Assembly: GCF_032197885.1 (NCBI RefSeq)
Contig: NZ_CP134159.1
Coordinates: forward strand, 372,001 to 436,000
DNA length: 64,000 nucleotides
Direction of reading: 5' to 3'
From: Levilactobacillus namurensis
GTDB lineage: Bacteria > Bacillota > Bacilli > Lactobacillales > Lactobacillaceae
This document shows positions 25,237 through 33,395 of this stretch, piece after piece (position 1 is the first letter of the stretch; every line of letters starts with the position of its first letter). The translations under genes and the position numbers were made by a program. Under the pieces are notes generated by a model, which was not told the DNA's origin, did not search any database, and was given only the letters and a program-made list of their open reading frames with translations.

Positions 25237-25299
25237 CAAAATAACGAATTTATTAATTAAAAAAACGAGTTTAGTCGTTGACAAAACGAATAAACTCGT
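25214..25299. promoter_or_regulatory. Operator cluster of the lysogeny switch
   Basis: Four 14-bp near-palindromes of the form ACGARTWWAYTCGT: 25214-25227 (ACGAATAAATTCGT), 25244-25257 (one degenerate half), 25265-25278 (ACGAGTTTAGTCGT) and 25286-25299 (ACGAATAAACTCGT). The outer two overlap the leftward and rightward promoter spacers, so CI and Cro can switch both. Confidence 0.85.
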
Positions 25300-25306
25300 T
25301 TAACAT
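25278..25306 (+). promoter_or_regulatory. Rightward early promoter (cro side)
   Basis: TTGACA (25278-25283), 17-bp spacer, TAACAT (25301-25306). The spacer is filled by an operator. Confidence 0.85.
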
Positions 25307-25335
25307 GACTTATGTATTAGAGAGGGGGCAAAGGA

Positions 25336-25578
25336 ATGGGAACAACAATCCAAATCACTTTAGAGGCGGCTCGTAGAAACGCAGGTTATTCGCAGGCTGA
25401 GGCGGCTAAGCGAATAGGCGTGCACTATCAGACGTTGGCTGCGCTTGAAAAGGATAGCTCTAAGATTGGCTTTTCAGAAATGAATGACCTGTCTAGGCTT
25501 TACCATATACCGAAAAATAATATTTTTTTCGGTAACAGAAACGAGTTTATTCGTTTACTAAGATCTAAGGTGAACTAA
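25336..25578 (+). CDS. Cro-like XRE-family regulator
   Basis: An 80-residue single helix-turn-helix protein (ARRNAGYSQAEAAKRIGVHYQTLAALEKD, shown only for its position at residues 9-37) that probably antagonises CI to commit to the lytic cycle. It ends with a short basic tail. AGAGGGGGCAAAGG precedes the ATG. Its last codons contain a full copy of the operator palindrome (25541-25554), so the coding end doubles as a binding site. Confidence 0.85.
   Translation: MGTTIQITLEAARRNAGYSQAEAAKRIGVHYQTLAALEKDSSKIGFSEMNDLSRLYHIPKNNIFFGNRNEFIRLLRSKVN
25541..25554. promoter_or_regulatory. Operator inside the 3' end of cro
   Basis: ACGAGTTTATTCGT is the exact reverse complement of the operator at 25286-25299. 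It lies about 250 bp from the main cluster, within reading distance for looping or for blocking downstream transcription. Confidence 0.75.
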
Positions 25579-25608
25579 TCATTTTTGCAAGAAGGGTGGT
25601 GACTACGT

Positions 25609-25878
25609 ATGGCTTTAGCAATTCAATTAACAGACGATGCGATGAAAGAGTTACAAGACACCATGATAGCTAGTGCTACCAAGGCCTTCAAGTTAGCTGC
25701 AAAGCAAGAAGCATTGCCATTCTGGATGAAAAAGGGAGAGGCAAAGATATATGCCAATGTCGATGACAAAACGCTGACTAAGTTCATCAAGGACGGATTG
25801 CGGGTCTCGGTTAAAGATGGAGTTCAACGGATTTCTAAAAAATCGATTGATGATTATTACGCAGTCCATGAAATTTAA
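25609..25878 (+). CDS. DUF771-type small DNA-binding protein
   Basis: An 89-residue protein with a C-terminal winged-helix/excisionase-like half: WMKKGEAKIYANVDDKTL, then LRVSVKDGVQRISKKSIDDYY. The second part is the DUF771 pattern seen in early regions of lactic-acid-bacterial and staphylococcal phages. It may bind DNA; whether it acts as excisionase is unknown. GAAGGGTGG precedes the ATG. Confidence 0.7.
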   Translation: MALAIQLTDDAMKELQDTMIASATKAFKLAAKQEALPFWMKKGEAKIYANVDDKTLTKFIKDGLRVSVKDGVQRISKKSIDDYYAVHEI

Positions 25879-25903
25879 AAGTCTGTGCGAGGGCGGTGAC
25901 GGT

Positions 25904-26050
25904 GTGGTGATTGAAATTAAGACAATGTGGAAAAGTCTGATGGCTCCCATCTATGACTGGTGCGGATTATTAGCACCAGATGAAAAGTGGGCCGATTGGT
26001 CAGTGATGTTCTTGTTAGGGATCATCATGGTTGAGTTGGTGGTGATGTAG
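25904..26050 (+). CDS. Small membrane protein
   Basis: A 48-residue peptide from GTG 25904 (or 25907) after GGGCGGTGA. The C-terminal part (WADWSVMFLLGIIMVELVV) is one transmembrane helix. The start region carries the 13-mer GTCTGTGCGAGGG also found beside int. Function unknown. Confidence 0.5.
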   Translation: MVIEIKTMWKSLMAPIYDWCGLLAPDEKWADWSVMFLLGIIMVELVVM

Positions 26051-26143
26051 TTGGAAACAGTAATCTTATTCACTTTGGTTTTTGGACTAGGCTTACCCAT
26101 TCGGTTGGGATATGAAAGGTGGAAACAAAATCATGACAAATAA
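26051..26143 (+). CDS. Micro-ORF, hydrophobic peptide
   Basis: A 30-residue peptide from TTG 26051 direct after the previous stop: a hydrophobic stretch (VILFTLVFGLGLPI) then a basic tail. It overlaps the next gene by 11 bases (ATG 26133), consistent with translational coupling. Confidence 0.4.
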   Translation: METVILFTLVFGLGLPIRLGYERWKQNHDK

Positions 26144-26291
26144 AGAACTAGCAGCACACTGGCACGAGAAGTTAATGCGGACGCCGGCGAGTTATCAAGC
26201 CCTGGCAACATACCGTTTCAAGCAGTGGGAGAAGTTTGAGGTGCTCGCACGTGATGAGGAGTACATGAAGCTTCGCCGTGAATCTAATTAG
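26133..26291 (+). CDS. Small early phage protein
   Basis: A 52-residue, charged and helical protein (MTNKELAAHWHEKLMRTPAS at the start). AAAGGTGGAAAC lies before the ATG, inside the preceding micro-ORF. No family recognised; conserved-looking small early gene. Confidence 0.6.
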   Translation: MTNKELAAHWHEKLMRTPASYQALATYRFKQWEKFEVLARDEEYMKLRRESN

Positions 26292-26315
26292 AAAGGGTGT
26301 GATCATATTATTCAC

Positions 26316-26411
26316 GTGCGCACCCTAGCCGACCTGGTTTATCGGTCACCAAAGCACCCGTGGTTGTTTAAACTGTGGCGGCACAACAAAAAGGCCAGCT
26401 ACCGCAAATAG
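26316..26411 (+). CDS. Micro-ORF, basic peptide
   Basis: A 31-residue basic peptide from GTG 26316 (VRTLADLVYRSPKHPWLFKL at the start). AAAGGGTG is 17 bases upstream; an ATT start at 26307 would give better spacing. Support is limited to composition and position. Confidence 0.35.
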   Translation: MRTLADLVYRSPKHPWLFKLWRHNKKASYRK

Positions 26412-26465
26412 CTGACCGAAACAAAACATATTTCAAGTGGATTATACCACGGAAAGAGGAAAGAT

Positions 26466-26702
26466 ATGGAGCCATCAAAGATTGAAATCACAAACTTACG
26501 TGATGATGAAGAAAATATCAAAGTTGAAGCAATTAATATGTCGAGAAATGATTTGATGTTTGGACTGGTGTGTTCAGGAATGATTATTGCGAAGAAAACG
26601 GGGCTTTCACGTGAAGAGTGTCTGAATGCGGTACAGCGCTTAGCTGAGGAATACGAATCTAACTTATCCGTAGGTTACAAAGAGGTGCTTGCCGATGACT
26701 GA
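26466..26702 (+). CDS. Hypothetical early phage protein
   Basis: A 78-residue protein with a central LMFGLVCSGMIIAKKTGLSREECLNAVQRLAEEY helix pair (residues 36-69). AGAGGAAAG precedes the ATG. The stop overlaps the start of the next gene by 8 bases, so it belongs to the early operon. No function recognised. Confidence 0.6.
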   Translation: MEPSKIEITNLRDDEENIKVEAINMSRNDLMFGLVCSGMIIAKKTGLSREECLNAVQRLAEEYESNLSVGYKEVLADD

Positions 26703-27597
26703 TTCGTTAGTACTTGCGGAGCCGCTCATCGATGTCACCCCATCGCCAATCATTATTAAGAACGAAAAGGCAGTAGCCCAGGCAGTCGATGAACTGGTTG
26801 CCAAGTACGGTCGTGATTTTGTGGTCACAGCGGATAATGTGGCAGATACCAAGAAGATGCGGGCTGAGCTGAACAAGGTTGCTAAGTCAATCAACGATCG
26901 CCGGCTAGAAGTAAAGCGAGCTTATGAGAAACCAGCGGCCGCCTTCGATGAGACCATGAATGGTTACAAGAAAAAGATTCAAGCTATTCTAGTTCCCTTG
27001 GATGACAAGATTGAAGCAGTTGAGAGCGAAGAGCGACAAGTACGGCGCATGGCAGTTGACTCGGTGATTCTTGAGATGGCGGGAAACTACAATATTTCGG
27101 CGACCGACATTGAAATACGTCCGTCATGGCTAAATAAGTCAGCTATTACTAAGAGCGGTAAGGTCACAAAGAAGGTTATCGACGAGATTGCTGCCGACAT
27201 GACTCAGCTGAAGAAGGACCACGACCAGCGTGCTGCTGACGTTCAGACCATTAAGCTGTATGCCGACAACAAAGGCATTGAGCCCTCTGGCTGGATTGTC
27301 CAGCTAGGCCGTGGGGCGACAGTGACTGAGATACTAGTTGGTATTGACCATGCCGCAGAGCAGGCAGCCCAGAAAGCTCATGAGGAAGCGGAACGGAAAC
27401 GCAAAGCCGACGAGACCGCTAAGGCAGTGGCCGCTACGCACCAGACAATGCATAACGGTGAACTGGTCGATACCGAGACGGGAGAAGCGGTGTTGCTATC
27501 CACAACGTTGAAGCTTACCGGGACACACGCACAGTTGTTAGCCCTACGGCATTGGATTGATGAGAACGGAATTAAGTATGAAAGGGTGGCCAATTAA
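26695..27597 (+). CDS. DUF1351 protein
   Basis: A 300-residue protein, largely coiled-coil (residues 55-120 and 190-245) with KKMRAELNKVAKSINDRR. DUF1351 proteins usually precede a recombinase or Sak4-type ATPase in Gram-positive phage genomes, as here, and are thought to assist recombination or replication. I chose ATG 26695; a TTG two codons earlier is possible. The next gene starts directly after the stop. Confidence 0.75.
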   Translation: MTDSLVLAEPLIDVTPSPIIIKNEKAVAQAVDELVAKYGRDFVVTADNVADTKKMRAELNKVAKSINDRRLEVKRAYEKPAAAFDETMNGYKKKIQAILVPLDDKIEAVESEERQVRRMAVDSVILEMAGNYNISATDIEIRPSWLNKSAITKSGKVTKKVIDEIAADMTQLKKDHDQRAADVQTIKLYADNKGIEPSGWIVQLGRGATVTEILVGIDHAAEQAAQKAHEEAERKRKADETAKAVAATHQTMHNGELVDTETGEAVLLSTTLKLTGTHAQLLALRHWIDENGIKYERVAN

Positions 27598-28566
27598 ATG
27601 GCAAAAATTGTAAAAGCCAAGCGCCAAAAGATTAAGGTCCCCATCTTAGTTATGGGCGCCAGTGGTTCAGGTAAAACCATCGGATCGTTGTTGGTGGCTA
27701 AGGGGATGATGGAACGTATGTACCCGGATGCCAGTAATGAAGACCAGTGGGATAAGGTCGGTGTCATTGATACGGAACACAAGCGTACCAACTTGTACGT
27801 GGACACAGAACACGATGGTGTTCGAATCGGTGAGTTTCCCAAGGTTGATTTAAGTGCACCGTTTGATGCGGCACACTACCTTGATGCTTTCCGGAGCCTC
27901 CAAGAATATGGATGTCAGGTCATCATTATTGACGGTATTTCCAACGCCTGGAGTGATGAAGGTGGTGTCATGCAACAAGTGGATGACAATGGTGGCGGAA
28001 TGCAAGGGTGGAAGAATGTAGCTCCTGAACAGCGCAACTTTTTAAAACTACTCACTAACCAGGATGTTCACGTCATTGCCACGGTCCGTAGTAAACAGGG
28101 GGTTGAGGTAACCACTGATGACAACGGAAAAATCCAAGTCGAGAAGGTGGGCTTGAAGATGGAGCAAAAGGATTCCTTGGAATATGAGTTTGCTATCGCT
28201 TTCCAGGTGTACGAGAACCACCGAGCCCAAGCCACTAAGGATAACTCCTCCATCTTTACTAATGCCGACCCACTTAGCCGTGAGACCGGGCATAAGATTT
28301 ACGACTGGGCCGAAAAAGGTACTGACGTCAAGGCAGAGGAACATAAACAAGTCGAAAAAGCGCTGGCCGCCATTATGGGTCTGGTTAAAGATAGCGAAGC
28401 TGGTCAGCTAGAAATTGAGCGGTCTACGACGAAGGTTCCGCTAGAAAAGTGGCCACTATCTAGCTTACGCAATCTATACGTGGCATTGAAGACCACTGTA
28501 TCTAAGGAACAAGCAACTAAGCAGGATAAAGAAGAGCAACAAAAATCTGAAAAGGCAGGTAATTAA
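27598..28566 (+). CDS. RecA-like AAA ATPase (Sak4-like recombination protein)
   Basis: A 322-residue P-loop ATPase. Walker A is GASGSGKT (residues 19-26), Walker B is QVIIIDG near residue 104, and VIATVRSKQ is the sensor-like strand. Sak4-type proteins in phages act with a single-strand-binding protein in homologous recombination; here the next gene encodes a DUF669 protein with an SSB-like tail, which supports that role. The C-terminus is Lys/Glu/Gln-rich. Confidence 0.8.
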   Translation: MAKIVKAKRQKIKVPILVMGASGSGKTIGSLLVAKGMMERMYPDASNEDQWDKVGVIDTEHKRTNLYVDTEHDGVRIGEFPKVDLSAPFDAAHYLDAFRSLQEYGCQVIIIDGISNAWSDEGGVMQQVDDNGGGMQGWKNVAPEQRNFLKLLTNQDVHVIATVRSKQGVEVTTDDNGKIQVEKVGLKMEQKDSLEYEFAIAFQVYENHRAQATKDNSSIFTNADPLSRETGHKIYDWAEKGTDVKAEEHKQVEKALAAIMGLVKDSEAGQLEIERSTTKVPLEKWPLSSLRNLYVALKTTVSKEQATKQDKEEQQKSEKAGN

Positions 28567-28568
28567 TT

Positions 28569-29138
28569 ATGAGCTTTGGATACGATGAAAAGAACGTAGG
28601 AATTGAGCAAGTCACCAATCCGGGGGAATACGAAGTGTACGCCACCAGCTTTGCAGATAAGCTCACGAACAAGACGCGAAATAAAATGGAGGTTTTGAAT
28701 TACCGGGTACGTACCGACGTGGATCAGCCAGCTAAAGGGGCTGTAATTCAGTTCGATAATTTCGTGGCAACGCCCAAGGCGCAATGGCGTTTTAATGCCC
28801 TGACCAAGGCTACAGAGATGTACGAGAATGGGCATGACTTCGGGACCCCATCTAATTGGGCTGAAGAAATGCTAGGTAAACCGATTATTGTGGTTGTCAC
28901 GATGGAGAAGGACTTGAAAGGCACGCTACGTCCGTCGGTTAAATCTTTCAAGGCGTCTAAGCACAAGCCAATGGCAGAGAACCCGGTCATCAAGTCACAT
29001 AAGGACTTAGACAATGCGGCGGCTGGCATTCCGGATAACATGGGGTCTACACACGGCGCTCCCGCACCAGAACCCACTGATCCTTTTACTGGTAATGGTG
29101 GCGGCGTAAACATCAGTGACGACGATATTCCATTCTAA
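28569..29138 (+). CDS. DUF669 protein with SSB-like acidic tail
   Basis: A 189-residue protein. Residues 1-125 are a DUF669-type beta-rich domain (NPGEYEVYATSFADK; FNALTKATEMYENG). The tail is Pro/Gly-rich and ends DDDIPF, the form of the C-terminal peptide by which bacterial SSB proteins recruit partners. A single-strand-binding role is therefore likely though not shown. It overlaps no gene but follows the ATPase by two bases. Confidence 0.75.
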   Translation: MSFGYDEKNVGIEQVTNPGEYEVYATSFADKLTNKTRNKMEVLNYRVRTDVDQPAKGAVIQFDNFVATPKAQWRFNALTKATEMYENGHDFGTPSNWAEEMLGKPIIVVVTMEKDLKGTLRPSVKSFKASKHKPMAENPVIKSHKDLDNAAAGIPDNMGSTHGAPAPEPTDPFTGNGGGVNISDDDIPF

Positions 29139-29154
29139 GCTAGGAGGTTAAACA

Positions 29155-29994
29155 ATGTCAGACCAAGGATGGATTAAGTTGTATCGAAAGATTCAGTCGT
29201 CCTTCGTCTGGACTAATTCCGATCAGCTTAAGCTGTGGTTGCTCATCTTAATGAAGGCTAACCACAGCCAGAATAAGTTTTTATTTAATGGCCAGGAAAT
29301 AGTATTGAACAGCGGACAATTGGTTACCGGGCGCGCCGCATTAACACTTGAGATGAATCAAGGTGTTCAAAGTGGACAGCAAGTGAACAGCACTTCTGTT
29401 TGGAGATGGCTTAAGAAATTCGAGAGTGAGCAAATGTTGGACATCAAATCAACCTCGAAATACAGCGTCGTTACGGTGCTCAATTGGGGTGAGTACCAGC
29501 AAAGTGAACATCAAGTGAACATCAACCGAACATCAAATGAACATCAAGTGGACACAAACAAGAATGATAAGAATAAAGAGAAGAAAGATACGTCGAGCAA
29601 ACCAACTATTGATTACCAGAAAATTGTTGATTATCTGAATGCGGAAAGTGGCCACAAGTATCATGTCACCGATAAGACGCGTGGACTGATCCGAGCACGA
29701 ATAGCCGAGAAGTTTACGGAACACGACTTTGGTTTAGTTATTCATTACAAGTCACTGGAATGGAAGGATAATCCAGATATGGCTAAGTATCTTCGGCCTA
29801 ACACGTTGTTTGGAGCCACTCACTTCGATGACTACGTCAATGAGGCCAGAGCGGCACAACAGAAGCAGCCCCAGCAACGCCCCGCTGAACCACCGCACCT
29901 AACGACAGAGGCTGGTTCCGCCGGCGATGCCCAGTTACTAGCAGAATTGGAAGAAAAGTATAAACAGGAAGGGGATGTAGCCAGTGAACAGTGA
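29155..29994 (+). CDS. Phage replisome organiser
   Basis: Replication initiator of 279 residues that binds the phage origin and loads the helicase. Residues 1-120 are a winged-helix organiser domain (GWIKLYRKIQSSFVWTN; SVWRWLKKFESEQML). Residues 120-160 are a hydrophilic linker encoded by the iterons. Residues 158-240 are the conserved phage C-terminal domain with YLNAESGHKYHVTD and KYLRPNTLFGATHFDDYVN. CTAGGAGG precedes the ATG. It overlaps the helicase gene by 11 bases. Confidence 0.85.
   Translation: MSDQGWIKLYRKIQSSFVWTNSDQLKLWLLILMKANHSQNKFLFNGQEIVLNSGQLVTGRAALTLEMNQGVQSGQQVNSTSVWRWLKKFESEQMLDIKSTSKYSVVTVLNWGEYQQSEHQVNINRTSNEHQVDTNKNDKNKEKKDTSSKPTIDYQKIVDYLNAESGHKYHVTDKTRGLIRARIAEKFTEHDFGLVIHYKSLEWKDNPDMAKYLRPNTLFGATHFDDYVNEARAAQQKQPQQRPAEPPHLTTEAGSAGDAQLLAELEEKYKQEGDVASEQ
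29506..29549 (+). repeat. Iterons, likely phage replication origin
   Basis: Four GAACATCAA repeats start at 29506, 29517, 29528 and 29539, an exact 11-bp period. They lie in the linker-coding part of the replisome organiser gene and are followed by an A-rich stretch (to about 29590) that could melt. Initiator genes of lactococcal and lactobacillar phages often contain their own origin. Confidence 0.7.
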
Positions 29995-31228
29995 AGTTGA
30001 ACGGTCTATCATTGCGGCCTTACTGAAGCACCCTAAGAACATTGATTCTTTGGATGCCAACAGTGATTGGTTCATGATTGGGAATTATCAGACGATTTTT
30101 GAAGCCATTCAGCAGGCTGACAGTGAGTCGCTCATGATCATTTATGGGAAGGCTCGGTATTTATCCACCCAGATGACCATGAGCTTCCAGGACCTGGTTA
30201 AGCTGCGAGACAGCTCCGTCACTGATGCGAACCTTCCGGAGCTGGTCCGTGATCTACACCGTTTGAAGATTCAGTCTGATTTGCAGCAGGCGATTCGACA
30301 GTACCATGATGCGCCGTTTGCGGATAACCTGGTGAATCTGACAACGCTGGCGAATAATCTGGCCAATCTTGATGTGGCAAACGACAACGGGAAAATTGAT
30401 GACCAGCTTAAAGAGTTGACCTATAACCTGGACCACCCAACAGAGACGGGCATTAAATCATATCCGCAACTGGATAAGTGCCTGGCAGGTGGTTTCTATG
30501 GGGGGATGCTTTTCACTCTGGGTGCGCGGCCGGGTGTCGGAAAGACGGCCTACAGCGTCAACTTGGCGGCGAAGATGTTGGCCGAGAACCCTGACCTTCA
30601 CGTGGACTACTTCACTCTAGAAATGACTAAGCGGGAGATGGTCAACCGTTTCATCGCTAATCGCACTGGGGTGCCATCAACAACGTTGAGAAGTTCCGCT
30701 AGTACGCTTACGCCGACATTGAAGCAAGTGGTAGTTCAAGCCGTCAGACAACTAGGGAAGCTCGATTTGGCTATCTACGATCAGACGAAAACGTTGGGAC
30801 AGATTACTAGTGTGATTCGGCGAAATGCCAGTGCGGCTAAGAAAAACTGTTACGTGGCATTCGTGGACTACATCGGCTTAATCACTGTACCAGCGATGAA
30901 GGAACGCTATTTGCAGGTTGGTGAGATCACCCGTGAGCTGAAAGTGATGGCAAACGAATTTGATGTTCCAATCGTAGCCCTGACGCAATTGAACCGGGGG
31001 ATTGAGAACCGCCAAGACCGGGAACCGCAACTAAGTGACATCCGGGAATCTGGGTCAGTTGAACAGGATAGTAATGTCGTGGCTTTCTTGTCGCAAGATA
31101 AGGCAGTCAAGGACGTAACTAATCTCCTGGTGAAGAAGAACCGGGAGGGCTGGCAGGCAACGATCCCGTATCAGTTTAACGGGCGGACCATGAAGTTTCA
31201 GGAGTTGGATGTGAGTGCCGATGGCTGA
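29984..31228 (+). CDS. DnaB-like replicative helicase
   Basis: Hexameric 5'-3' helicase of 414 residues. The N-terminal DnaB domain (SEVERSIIAALLKHPKNID) is followed by the RecA-like motor: Walker A GARPGVGKT (near residue 180), YFTLEM, Walker B VAFVDYIGLI, ALTQLNRG and DIRESGSVEQDSNVV. Start GTG 29984 with GAAGGGGATG upstream, overlapping the organiser gene. Confidence 0.9.
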   Translation: MNSEVERSIIAALLKHPKNIDSLDANSDWFMIGNYQTIFEAIQQADSESLMIIYGKARYLSTQMTMSFQDLVKLRDSSVTDANLPELVRDLHRLKIQSDLQQAIRQYHDAPFADNLVNLTTLANNLANLDVANDNGKIDDQLKELTYNLDHPTETGIKSYPQLDKCLAGGFYGGMLFTLGARPGVGKTAYSVNLAAKMLAENPDLHVDYFTLEMTKREMVNRFIANRTGVPSTTLRSSASTLTPTLKQVVVQAVRQLGKLDLAIYDQTKTLGQITSVIRRNASAAKKNCYVAFVDYIGLITVPAMKERYLQVGEITRELKVMANEFDVPIVALTQLNRGIENRQDREPQLSDIRESGSVEQDSNVVAFLSQDKAVKDVTNLLVKKNREGWQATIPYQFNGRTMKFQELDVSADG

Positions 31229-31661
31229 TGGATATATGACTTACCCGGAATATCAGGCCATTATGGCCGAGAATGATTGGCATGAGTCGCGGGCAGTCAA
31301 GCTATACCTGAATAAGGCCAAGCAATGCCATCGGCGCCGGTTGATGGTACGGGAAGCCGCGGAAGCCAACCCGGACAACCGAGCGCTGCAGGCTGTGTAC
31401 CAGGAACTGGACGACAAGCGAGTCGAAAATGTATGGTTCGCTATCGAAACGGCCCAGGCTGAGGCATTACAAAAGTGGCGGTACCTGGAAGATGGGAGCA
31501 AGTTTGTGGATGCCCTCGTACAGGCATACCAGGGCGACGTGTCCCAGTACCCCCAGCTGGACAAAGCCAAGATTGATTATATTGAAATTTTAACCAAAGA
31601 AGAGCAAAGGCAGATTAAGAATGGAGATGACAATCTTGGAAAAAAGAAAAAACATTACTGA
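31221..31661 (+). CDS. Hypothetical phage protein
   Basis: A 146-residue, mainly helical, charged protein (YPEYQAIMAENDWHESRAVK near the start) with a lysine-rich end GKKKKHY. The start is ATG 31221, overlapping the helicase gene end. No family recognised; it sits in the early operon between helicase and nuclease-like genes. Confidence 0.6.
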   Translation: MADGYMTYPEYQAIMAENDWHESRAVKLYLNKAKQCHRRRLMVREAAEANPDNRALQAVYQELDDKRVENVWFAIETAQAEALQKWRYLEDGSKFVDALVQAYQGDVSQYPQLDKAKIDYIEILTKEEQRQIKNGDDNLGKKKKHY

Positions 31662-31848
31662 GAGGATTAGTCAGCTATACAAGAAATTTTCGAAGGACTC
31701 TCCCGATGAGGGTGACGGATTCTTATTATTCATGTACTTGATTGTTAGGAAATATGTAAACATTCCGATGAGAGTGCAAACATTCTATGATCATGAACGA
31801 AAATGTCAGGTTTTTGTAGCCGAGTTTAAAGTATCTGAGGGGGTGTGA
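31621..31848 (+). CDS. Hypothetical phage protein
   Basis: A 75-residue protein, overlapping the previous gene by 41 bases in another frame. N-terminal basic helix (EKRKNITERISQLYKKFSK) then a hydrophobic LLFMYLIVRKYV stretch. ATG 31621 or 31627 can serve as start. No function recognised. Confidence 0.5.
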   Translation: MEMTILEKRKNITERISQLYKKFSKDSPDEGDGFLLFMYLIVRKYVNIPMRVQTFYDHERKCQVFVAEFKVSEGV

Positions 31849-31854
31849 CGTAGT

Positions 31855-32325
31855 TTGGAACAGCCAACAGCGCTCAATCGGCGTGGAACGAAAGTTAAGC
31901 TAGACGGTTACACCTTCGACAGCCAAAAGGAAGCGGACTTCTACACACGGTTCGTTCGGGATAGCGGGCTGAAGTTTGAAGTCCATCCCCATTACACGTT
32001 GTGGCCGCTAACCCAATTACCTCGGGATGGCAGGCTGAAAGTCCCACGTACAATTTACTCGCCGGACTTCTTGATTTATGACGAGAACGGGCCATTGCAT
32101 GTCTATGATGTTAAAAACTCATTTGGGGTATACGGGATTGACGCCAGCGTAAAGTTACGCTTCAAGTTGTTTGCGATGGCTAATGGGATTCCAGTCGAGG
32201 CAGTGGTGGTCAGAAAGCATGACTTTAAGACGATTGCCCAGGGGATTACTAAGCAACGCAAGCCAACTCAGCCACTAGTACGTGACAACCTACGATACGA
32301 CTGGATCGAAGCAACGAATATTTAG
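31855..32325 (+). CDS. DUF1064 predicted PD-(D/E)XK nuclease
   Basis: A 156-residue protein of the DUF1064 family, small phage enzymes thought to be restriction-fold endonucleases, possibly resolvase-like. KLDGYTFDSQKEADFYTRF opens the domain; YSPDFLIYD and VYDVKNSF give the D-x(n)-DxK active-site arrangement. The start is TTG 31855; no better start exists and GAGGGGGTG lies upstream. Confidence 0.75.
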   Translation: MEQPTALNRRGTKVKLDGYTFDSQKEADFYTRFVRDSGLKFEVHPHYTLWPLTQLPRDGRLKVPRTIYSPDFLIYDENGPLHVYDVKNSFGVYGIDASVKLRFKLFAMANGIPVEAVVVRKHDFKTIAQGITKQRKPTQPLVRDNLRYDWIEATNI

Positions 32326-32339
32326 GAGGTAGACGCCCA

Positions 32340-32552
32340 TTGAACCTAGACCAGAAAATTTACCGGCGGTTCGTGCTCCTCAAATTCGAGGAGCGCCACT
32401 ATGATCTAGCGGCGACGCTAGGCTGGTGCCAGCGGAATCCGTTAAAGATTAGTGACCCGGAACGTAAGGCCATTCATCGGCTGACTATCCGGCAGAAAAA
32501 CGAAGTGCTTCAAGAACTTATCACAATGGCTTTAGCCAAAGGAGAAAATTAA
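32340..32552 (+). CDS. Hypothetical phage protein
   Basis: A 70-residue basic helical protein from TTG 32340 after AGGAGG. YRRFVLLKFEERHYDLAATL suggests a helix-turn-helix-like layout but no family is certain. It abuts the next gene (2-base gap). Confidence 0.55.
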   Translation: MNLDQKIYRRFVLLKFEERHYDLAATLGWCQRNPLKISDPERKAIHRLTIRQKNEVLQELITMALAKGEN

Positions 32553-32554
32553 TC

Positions 32555-32809
32555 ATGAATGAAATGAAAGACAACAGCGTAAAGTTTTACGGAACCATTG
32601 CCAATATGACCAATAAGAGTCGCAAGGACGGTAAGGTTACTGTCTTACGGATTGAAACGCCGTCACAGGACTTGCGCGGTCAAATGGAAGCCTTAGCCAA
32701 TTCAGTTGATGATAGTGTTGAAATCACAGTGACACCTAATCAGACGGAATTGGATACTGACGAGGATGGCGAAGACAATCCAGATCAAACCGAATTGGAT
32801 GTGGACTAG
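32555..32809 (+). CDS. Hypothetical acidic phage protein
   Basis: An 84-residue protein with a short beta-like core (SVKFYGTIANMTNKSR; VTVLRIETPSQDLRG) and a strongly acidic tail rich in Asp/Glu. AAAGGAG precedes the ATG. Function unknown; an acidic-tail mimic or chaperone-like role is only a guess. Confidence 0.55.
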   Translation: MNEMKDNSVKFYGTIANMTNKSRKDGKVTVLRIETPSQDLRGQMEALANSVDDSVEITVTPNQTELDTDEDGEDNPDQTELDVD

Positions 32810-33064
32810 ATGACAAATGATAAGTCAGATTTTGAGAAGGTGGCCGCCTATTTACTGGTGTTGTCGGTAGGCCTCGGCGTGTATCCCATGGCAATTGTAG
32901 GTGAGTTTATGCACAAATTAGACTATGGCGGTAAAGTCGACCGGGCGCTTGATCGAGGTGTTCCCGATGAAATTAGTCAGATATTTAAAAACTGGACGGA
33001 AAAGGACGAAGCCATGTTCTTGATTTACTTCGGTAGTGAGTGCATGGAAACACTGGGGGTGTGA
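32810..33064 (+). CDS. Hypothetical phage protein
   Basis: An 84-residue protein starting directly after the preceding stop codon. It contains a hydrophobic segment YLLVLSVGLGVYPMAIVG that could be a buried helix or a weak membrane segment. It overlaps nothing; no family recognised. Confidence 0.55.
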   Translation: MTNDKSDFEKVAAYLLVLSVGLGVYPMAIVGEFMHKLDYGGKVDRALDRGVPDEISQIFKNWTEKDEAMFLIYFGSECMETLGV

Positions 33065-33066
33065 GT

Positions 33067-33393
33067 ATGACGGAACCACGTTATCTATCAGTTTTGCACG
33101 AAGTTGAATCCGAATACGGCAGTATTAGTAATGCACCACCTGAGGAGGTGATGCGGGTACAGAAAGCGGCTGGCGCTACTGATAAAGTGGCTAAGCGGCC
33201 AATGCGTGAACGTGGGAAACAGTGGAAACAATTCCTACAGGAGTTGGACACCGAGAACATGACGTCCTACGAAATCTTGATGCTTGCCCGGAAGGATGAA
33301 CGTTTGTCTAAGAATTGGCATATTACAATAGGTGCAGTTTACCACGCTATGAAGAAATACGGCATTAAGTATAAGAAAATGAGTAAGGTGTGA
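33067..33393 (+). CDS. Hypothetical phage protein
   Basis: A 108-residue basic protein from ATG 33067 after GGGGGTGTGAG. The second half (SYEILMLARKDERLSKNWHI, then VYHAMKKYGIKYKK) looks like a helix-turn-helix type fold for RNA or DNA binding. Position before the late regulator suits a middle-gene role. The stop overlaps the next ribosome site. Confidence 0.55.
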   Translation: MTEPRYLSVLHEVESEYGSISNAPPEEVMRVQKAAGATDKVAKRPMRERGKQWKQFLQELDTENMTSYEILMLARKDERLSKNWHITIGAVYHAMKKYGIKYKKMSKV

Positions 33394-33395
33394 AG

